A stretch of 7,001 nt of DNA, taken from the NCBI GenBank assembly GCA_002423495.1, contig DIWN01000023.1:1-7001 (forward strand). The letters are read 5' to 3'. Below the pieces are notes generated by a model that saw only the letters and a list, made by a program, of their open reading frames with translations, was not told the origin of the DNA and searched no databases. Position 1 is the first letter of the stretch. Every line of letters begins with the position of its first letter. This DNA is from Anaerolineaceae bacterium UBA6105. GTDB taxonomy: Bacteria; Chloroflexota; Anaerolineae; Anaerolineales; Anaerolineaceae. Positions 6,561 to 7,001 of the stretch are shown here, piece after piece. A program made the position numbers and the translations under genes.

Positions 6561-6591
6561 TATGGTGAGATCCCTCGCGGTGCGGGATGAC
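6561..6591 (+). repeat. Short dispersed repeat A, copy 2
   Basis: Exact 18-mer match to 6479-6496, then a different loop and the same GGGATGACA end. Here the stem can extend: ATCC pairs with GGAT, and CGC (6576-6578) with GCG (6582-6584) around GGT, leaving CT bulged. Loop variation with a conserved stem is what a selected or self-spreading hairpin element would show. Confidence 0.55.
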
Positions 6592-6640
6592 AAGAAGAGA
6601 AATTCGATAAATTAATTTTGATCTCAAGATCGAGATTGGC

Positions 6641-6660
6641 GGCGGATTTCCAAATCCGCC
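6641..6660. repeat. Perfect palindrome with 9-bp arms
   Basis: GGCGGATTT-CC-AAATCCGCC: perfect arms around two bases. It lies between repeat A copy 2 and repeat B copy 2, downstream of the adenosine deaminase gene. No T-run follows on either strand, so a classical terminator is not supported. A REP-like element is more likely, though it could still block RNA decay or transcription. Confidence 0.6.
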
Positions 6661-6671
6661 CTACGGCTCTC

Positions 6672-6704
6672 GGGATGACGTATTCATCAGGGTAGTGGAC
6701 GCCC
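6672..6704 (+). repeat. Short dispersed repeat B, copy 2
   Basis: Matches 6504-6536 with five substitutions. Immediately preceded by CTCTC and the palindrome region, so the composite element here has a different left half from copy 1. Confidence 0.5.
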
Positions 6705-6735
6705 CCTCCAATTTCCTCCAAGTATAGGGGAGGTT

Positions 6736-7001
6736 TTATTGCACGGTTTGTTTGGCGACGATGAGGGCTTGCTTTTCCTCTTCCGTCAAAAATGCCACCG
6801 CCAGCGCGTTGTGCTGCGCCTGGCGCACCTGCTCCATGTTCAAGCCCACTTTCGTCACTGCCATTTCGTATTCGTAAGCAATGTCAATGGCGCTGATGCC
6901 GGGATCATCAGTGTTGATGGTGGCGGGGATGCCGTGCTCGAGGAAGGTCTTGAGCGGGTGCGAGGCGTAATCGGGCACGGTGCTGGTCTGCACGTTGCTG
7001 G
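6736..7001 (-). CDS. add: Adenosine deaminase, C-terminal fragment (N-terminus beyond window)
   Basis: Hydrolyses adenosine (and deoxyadenosine) to inosine and ammonia in purine salvage; cytoplasmic, zinc-dependent (family knowledge). Seen: 88 codons to the TAA at 6736-6738. They open with SNVQTSTVPDYASHPL, the usual sequence just before the last metal-site strand, then GIPATINTDDPGIS. The adjacent Asp-Asp of NTDDP corresponds to the zinc-binding and catalytic aspartates of the family. The rest is the C-terminal helical part (LTEEEKQALIVAK). The frame is open to the right edge, so the gene is cut by the window, not broken. It is GC-richer than the repeats next to it and is a likely chromosomal housekeeping gene marking the edge of the defence locus. 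Other members of the adenosine/adenine deaminase family are possible, since the N-terminal part is not visible. Confidence 0.9.
   Translation of the reverse strand, partial: SNVQTSTVPDYASHPLKTFLEHGIPATINTDDPGISAIDIAYEYEMAVTKVGLNMEQVRQAQHNALAVAFLTEEEKQALIVAKQTVQ

Larger units (their letters stand above)
6330..6735. other. Intergenic region between adenosine deaminase and the restriction gene
   Basis: No protein-coding gene is supported here. The right two thirds (about 6479-6704) hold the short repeats and the palindrome. The left third is AT-rich and holds the operon promoter and leader. No clear rho-independent terminator for the adenosine deaminase gene is seen: the CCTCC...GGAGG stem at 6715-6733 has a T-run only on the plus-strand side. 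Confidence 0.6.

Noticed and set aside
6479..6591. CRISPR array
   Set aside because: Only two copies of repeat A, and the repeat is itself followed by related sequence; no regular spacers or cas genes.
6715..6733. Rho-independent terminator for adenosine deaminase
   Set aside because: CCTCC...GGAGG gives only a 5-bp stem with a 9-nt loop, and the T-run lies on the plus-strand side, the wrong orientation for this gene.

Overview
The window reads almost entirely on the minus strand and carries most of a restriction-modification (R-M) defence locus with two passenger genes in the middle, next to the end of a housekeeping purine gene. Gene content and the AT-poor backbone suggest an environmental bacterium. 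The adenosine deaminase fragment and the intergenic repeats (the 'GAGATCCCTCGC...GGGATGACA' type) would fit Chloroflexota (Anaerolineae), but that assignment is inference and weak.

Layout, in transcription order from the right edge: (1) the C-terminal end of an adenosine deaminase (7001 to 6736, N-terminus outside the window). (2) A 406-base intergenic region (6330-6735) with two families of short dispersed repeats, a perfect 9-bp-arm palindrome and a good sigma70-type promoter (6407-6436) facing the R-M genes. (3) A 1015-residue DEAH helicase-nuclease (6329 to 3282), a type III-like restriction subunit of the kind often labelled BPTD_3080 family. (4) A DUF3800 protein (3295 to 2600) overlapping it by 14 nt. 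(5) A 164-residue protein (2585 to 2091), possibly a BECR-fold (RelE/colicin D/EndoU-like) nuclease, 14 nt further on. (6) A 121-base gap with nested palindromes and a possible plus-strand promoter. (7) A large beta-class adenine DNA methyltransferase (1969 to beyond position 1), the modification partner. It is open through the left edge, with 656 codons visible.

How they work together: the methyltransferase would mark the host's target sites, and the helicase-nuclease would translocate on and cut unmarked DNA. The DUF3800 gene and the small gene are translationally linked to the restriction gene and probably belong to the defence response, but their roles are unknown.

The most interesting signal is compositional mosaicism. 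The catalytic parts of the methyltransferase and most of the restriction gene are GC-rich. The target-recognition region of the methyltransferase (about 668-1250) and the two passenger genes are strikingly AT-rich. This looks like replacement of the specificity domain by recombination, plus acquisition of a passenger cassette, inside an otherwise older R-M operon.
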